Assembly (NCBI GenBank): GCA_021815935.1
Contig: JAKAZH010000084.1
Coordinates: 1-7,600, forward strand
DNA: 7,600 nt
Source: Actinomycetes bacterium
GTDB lineage: Bacteria > Actinomycetota > Acidimicrobiia > Acidimicrobiales > Palsa-688
Direction: 5' to 3'
Shown: piece after piece, positions 5,217 through 7,600 of the stretch
Numbering within the stretch: position 1 is the stretch's first letter
Layout: the number at the start of each line of letters is the position of its first letter
Position numbers and translations under genes: made by a program
The notes under the pieces: generated by a model
The model's database searches: none
Told to the model about the DNA's origin: nothing
The model's input: the letters and a program-made list of their open reading frames with translations, nothing else

Positions 5217-6269
5217 ATGAGACTGTCGGATATGCGCATAGTCATCGTCGCGCCACCGTGGGTGGCGGTCCCACCCGCCGCCTACGGTGGAACCGAAGCT
5301 GTCCTCGATGTGTTGGCTCGCGGACTTGAGCGCGCCGGTCACGACGTGCTGCTGTTCACTACCGGGGACAGCACCTGCCCCGTGCCAAGAGACTCGATCC
5401 TGCCTAGCGCTATCGGCGTCGGCGTGGGCGGCTCTGCCACCGAACTGCGCCACGTAATCCACGCCTACCGAGCCGCTGCGGGCGCGGACATCGTGCATGA
5501 CCACACTCTTATCGGCCCCGTCTACGCTGACCGGTTCCCAAGTCTGCCGGTCGTTACCACCAACCACGGCCCGTTCCAAAGTGAGCTCGGCGACTATTAC
5601 CAGGCCATCGCCAAGGGCACCCCGATAATCGCTATTTCCCATCACCAGGCCTCGACCGCGACGAGGACCCCGATCGCCGCGGTGATCCATCACGGAGTTG
5701 ACCCCGGCCGCTACCCTGCCGGCCTCGGAGACGGAGGATACGCCTTGTTCCTGGGCCGCATGAGCCCTGAAAAGGGGATCCCCGCCGCAATTCATGCAGC
5801 TCGCCGGGCCGGTATGCCGCTTCGGATCGCCGCCAAAATGTCCGAGCCAGCTGAGAAGCTTTACTTTGAGCGCTCCGTCAAGTCGCTACTGGGCAGCGAC
5901 ATCGAATTTCTGGGCGAGGTGGGTGGCGTCGACAAGGTCAATCTGATAGGCGGAGCTGTCTGCCTGCTCAACCCGATCGACTGGCCCGAACCGTTCGGCA
6001 TGGTCATGGTCGAAGCGTTGGCCTGCGGCACCCCGGTTGTGGCTACACGTATGGGTGCGGTTCCCGAAATCGTCGTCGACGGGGTTACCGGCTTCATCCG
6101 CTCCACCCAGAAGGATCTCGCTTGGGCTGTCCAGGCATCGCAATACCTCGACCGTCGCGCGTGTCGAGCCGCAGTAAGGGGGCATTTCTCCGCCGAGCGG
6201 ATGGTCGCCGAACACGTGTCGTTGTACGAGCGGGTACTCGCTCGTTCGACGCTGCCACTCGTCGCTTAA
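5217..6269 (+). CDS. Glycosyltransferase family 4-type (GT-B fold)
   Basis: A 350-aa cytosolic or membrane-associated glycosyltransferase that moves a sugar from a nucleotide-sugar donor. The N-terminal Rossmann half starts with MRIVIVAPPW and the acceptor-side Gly-rich loop YGGTE (23-27). The C-terminal half has the donor-phosphate residues in GRMSPEKG (R181, K186) and the E-x7-E motif in EPFGMVMVE (E258, E266), followed by ALACGTPVVA. This is the retaining GT4 signature. The acceptor and sugar cannot be read from sequence; related proteins act in cell-surface glycan or glycolipid synthesis. Family members usually begin at the MRI, so ATG 5232 (codon 6) is a real alternative start; neither has a clear ribosome binding site. 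It appears monocistronic, with a strong hairpin after its stop. Confidence 0.9.
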   Translation: MRLSDMRIVIVAPPWVAVPPAAYGGTEAVLDVLARGLERAGHDVLLFTTGDSTCPVPRDSILPSAIGVGVGGSATELRHVIHAYRAAAGADIVHDHTLIGPVYADRFPSLPVVTTNHGPFQSELGDYYQAIAKGTPIIAISHHQASTATRTPIAAVIHHGVDPGRYPAGLGDGGYALFLGRMSPEKGIPAAIHAARRAGMPLRIAAKMSEPAEKLYFERSVKSLLGSDIEFLGEVGGVDKVNLIGGAVCLLNPIDWPEPFGMVMVEALACGTPVVATRMGAVPEIVVDGVTGFIRSTQKDLAWAVQASQYLDRRACRAAVRGHFSAERMVAEHVSLYERVLARSTLPLVA

Positions 6270-6317
6270 CTCCCGGCGGGTCTGTCAGTCGAACATCCAC
6301 CTTCGAACTTACCGGTC

Positions 6318-6344
6318 TCACACGACGGGTCCGTCCTCGTGTGA
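6318..6344 (+). terminator. Hairpin after the glycosyltransferase gene
   Basis: TCACACGA (6318-6325) and TCGTGTGA (6337-6344) form a perfect 8-bp stem with an 11-base loop that can itself pair in part (GACGG with CCGTC as the alternative). It starts 49 bases after the TAA at 6267-6269. No T-tract follows, so it is a U-less terminator candidate separating the glycosyltransferase from vapBC. Confidence 0.5.
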
Positions 6345-6414
6345 ATCAGTCTGATGTCGGAGCCCTGCTGGGCTGGGCTCGCCTGAAGCTGGCCGGTGTC
6401 GGTCTGAGACGCTC

Positions 6415-6462
6415 TATGATGCGGTGATGCGGTGATGCGGTGATGCGGTAGCATCACCGCAT
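6415..6462 (+). promoter_or_regulatory. vapBC promoter/operator: four 8-bp tandem repeats plus a 12-bp-arm palindrome
   Basis: GATGCGGT is repeated four times without a gap (6418-6425, 6426-6433, 6434-6441, 6442-6449). The last repeats form the left arm of a perfect palindrome: ATGCGGTGATGC (6435-6446), spacer GGTA, GCATCACCGCAT (6451-6462). TAGCAT (6449-6454) inside it is a TANNNT -10 box six bases before the vapB ATG, giving a leaderless start. A second box, TATGAT (6415-6420), begins the array. Autorepression by the antitoxin or the toxin-antitoxin complex at such overlapping repeats is established for vapBC operons; the specific sites here are inferred. Confidence 0.75.
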
Positions 6463-6682
6463 GCGGACAACCCTTGATATTGCTGACGACGTCATGGTCG
6501 TAGCCCGGGAGCTCGCGCGGGAGGAGGGGCTATCGATCGGGACGGTGGTGTCTGATCTTGCGCGACGAGGCCTCACACCAGCGCGAGTCGAACGTGAGCA
6601 CGGACGACCGGTCGTTCGATCTCCCGCCGGCGCGCCGACGATCACTCCGGAGATGGTCCGCAGAGCTCTCGACGAGGACTGA
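6461..6682 (+). CDS. vapB: VapB-type ribbon-helix-helix antitoxin
   Basis: A 73-aa antitoxin expected to bind and block the PIN-domain toxin and to bind its own operator as a dimer. The N-terminal half is ribbon-helix-helix: beta strand MRTTLDI (1-7), helix 1 at about 8-22, the turn GLS (23-25), helix 2 at about 26-37. This matches the common actinobacterial VapB pattern M-R-T-T-L-D-I-x-D-D-V followed by an ELARREG-like helix. The C-terminal third (SPAGAPTITPEMVRRALDED) is the expected flexible, acidic-ended toxin-binding tail. The ATG lies at the edge of the operator palindrome and at leaderless distance from TAGCAT. It ends seven bases before the toxin start, a normal operon spacing. Confidence 0.9.
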   Translation: MRTTLDIADDVMVVARELAREEGLSIGTVVSDLARRGLTPARVEREHGRPVVRSPAGAPTITPEMVRRALDED

Positions 6683-6689
6683 GTAGCGG

Positions 6690-7100
6690 GTGGGGCTACT
6701 CGACGTCAATGCGCTCGTCGCCCTTGCCTGGGACGCGCACGTCCATCACGAGGCGGCTGCCGCTTGGTTTGACCAACGATCCGGACCCTGGGCGACGTGC
6801 CCGGTCTCCGAGGCCGGCTTCATCCGCGTCTCATCCAACCCGGCGGTGCTGACTGGCGCGATAAGCGTCGAGAAGGCGCGCGGCGTGCTGCGCGACCTGC
6901 GGGCGATCGGCGAGCACCGGTTTCTCACCAACGACGTGTCGCCTACTGACGCGGACTTTCCGGCCATCGCCAGTCATCGGCAGGTGACCGACGCGCTCCT
7001 CCTCACGGTCGCGCGGCGAGCCAAGCTTGTGCTCGTGACATTCGATGCCGGGCTCGGGGCACTGGCTGGGGGCGACGGCGTCGAGTTGCTCCGGCGCTGA
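6690..7100 (+). CDS. vapC: VapC-type PIN-domain ribonuclease toxin
   Basis: A 136-aa toxin. VapC proteins are Mg2+-dependent endoribonucleases that cut tRNA or the rRNA sarcin-ricin loop; the target here cannot be read. The four acidic active-site residues of the PIN fold are all present in order: D5 (LLDVNAL), E41 (VSEAGFIR), D101 (VTDALLL) and D119 (TFDAGL). The length is typical and no frame damage is seen, so the toxin should be active. The GTG start places LLDVN at residue 3, as in relatives; a ribosome binding site is not obvious, so translation is probably coupled to vapB. Confidence 0.9.
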   Translation: MGLLDVNALVALAWDAHVHHEAAAAWFDQRSGPWATCPVSEAGFIRVSSNPAVLTGAISVEKARGVLRDLRAIGEHRFLTNDVSPTDADFPAIASHRQVTDALLLTVARRAKLVLVTFDAGLGALAGGDGVELLRR

Positions 7101-7471
7101 TCGCGCTCCGATTTACGCGCATCGCTCGTCTCGCCGTCGCCGGGGCCGGCGTGCCCGGTCATGGATCGGCGAGCGGGAACCCGGCGTGGCTCTAGCGGGA
7201 GTTTCCGGGATAGTGCGTGATGGACTGGTGTTTCTCCAGGTGAGTGGTGGTATTTGAGCCCGCGAGTGGATATGACGTTGAACGGGGACCAGCATTCCGC
7301 TTGGCGGTGAGCCGGTGTTCCGGTGGCGAGTGCCGCAAAATCACAGGTCCCGCTGGCACAGGTGTCCGCTTCTACCGGCGAGATCGCGTGAGATCGCGCA
7401 CGGATCGCGCACGACACCCTTTTCGAGTCCCCCCGACCAGCCGCCCGCCACGGCAAAAGTGCTGGTCAACG
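7101..7471. other. 371 bases without a supported gene between vapC and tRNA-Ala
   Basis: No credible protein or RNA gene is visible. Just after vapC there is a short GC-rich stem, CCGGG (7140-7144) with CCCGG (7154-7158), possibly a terminator. Frames open across the right half run into the tRNA and have no support. Near the tRNA end lies a small tandem repeat, listed separately. Confidence 0.5.
7382..7413. repeat. Short GATCGCG tandem repeat downstream of tRNA-Ala
   Basis: GATCGCGCACG occurs twice end to end (7392-7402, 7403-7413), preceded by a related unit GATCGCGTGA (7382-7391). It lies about 60 bases past the 3' end of the tRNA gene. It is probably slippage; no function is visible. Confidence 0.6.
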
Positions 7472-7547
<76 letters not shown>

Positions 7548-7560
7548 AGAAGGTCTACGG

Positions 7561-7566
7561 ATCGTA
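7561..7566 (-). promoter_or_regulatory. Likely -10 box of tRNA-Ala
   Basis: On the minus strand TACGAT ends 13 bases before the first base of the mature tRNA, leaving room for a short 5' leader removed by RNase P. A TGCCAC at about 7584-7589 stands 17 bases further up and is a weak -35 candidate. Confidence 0.45.
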
Positions 7567-7600
7567 GCATCCCCGGTGCGTCCGTGGCATCCGTCGGGCG

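Overview
This is a GC-rich window whose gene content points to an actinomycete (Actinomycetota). The thiamine-diphosphate enzyme closely resembles mycobacterial IlvG. Several -10 elements have the actinobacterial TANNNT form (TAAGGT, TAGGAT, TAGCAT). There is a short lysine/arginine-rich MADKSPRK protein of a type I associate with actinobacteria, and a VapBC toxin-antitoxin pair. I cannot place the genus; an uncultured high-GC actinobacterium is the safest reading.

Layout, left to right. Positions 65-1726 (minus) encode an IlvG-like acetolactate synthase-type enzyme with a candidate leaderless promoter. Positions 1994-3848 (plus) hold a row of small genes: a 36-aa basic protein, a Cys/His putative zinc protein, a second putative zinc protein with two CxxC pairs, and a stand-alone receiver protein that has lost its phosphorylatable Asp. 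Convergent to these, 3918-4973 (minus) encodes the ribosome-assembly GTPase RsgA. A GT4-type glycosyltransferase (5217-6269, plus) follows, then a vapBC operon (6461-7100, plus) behind a striking repeat-built operator. After about 370 bases without a gene, tRNA-Ala(GGC) closes the window on the minus strand (7472-7547).

The most interesting structure lies in front of two otherwise different small genes, the CxxC protein (ATG 2734) and the receiver-like protein (ATG 3390). Each has a TANNNT box followed at once by the same three-hairpin leader: a long first hairpin, a 5-bp second hairpin, an identical AGATCGGC linker, and a third hairpin whose loop carries the start codon. The linker and flanks are identical, but the stems differ by compensatory changes. 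That is what a structured cis-acting RNA looks like, or less likely a complex DNA operator. The similarity runs on into the first 14 codons of both genes. I know of no described element that matches.

How the genes work together. Nothing ties the window into one pathway. IlvG-type metabolism, ribosome assembly (rsgA), glycan synthesis, toxin-antitoxin and tRNA look like independent units. The only internal link seen is the shared leader, which suggests the CxxC protein and the degenerate receiver are co-regulated and perhaps act in the same response.
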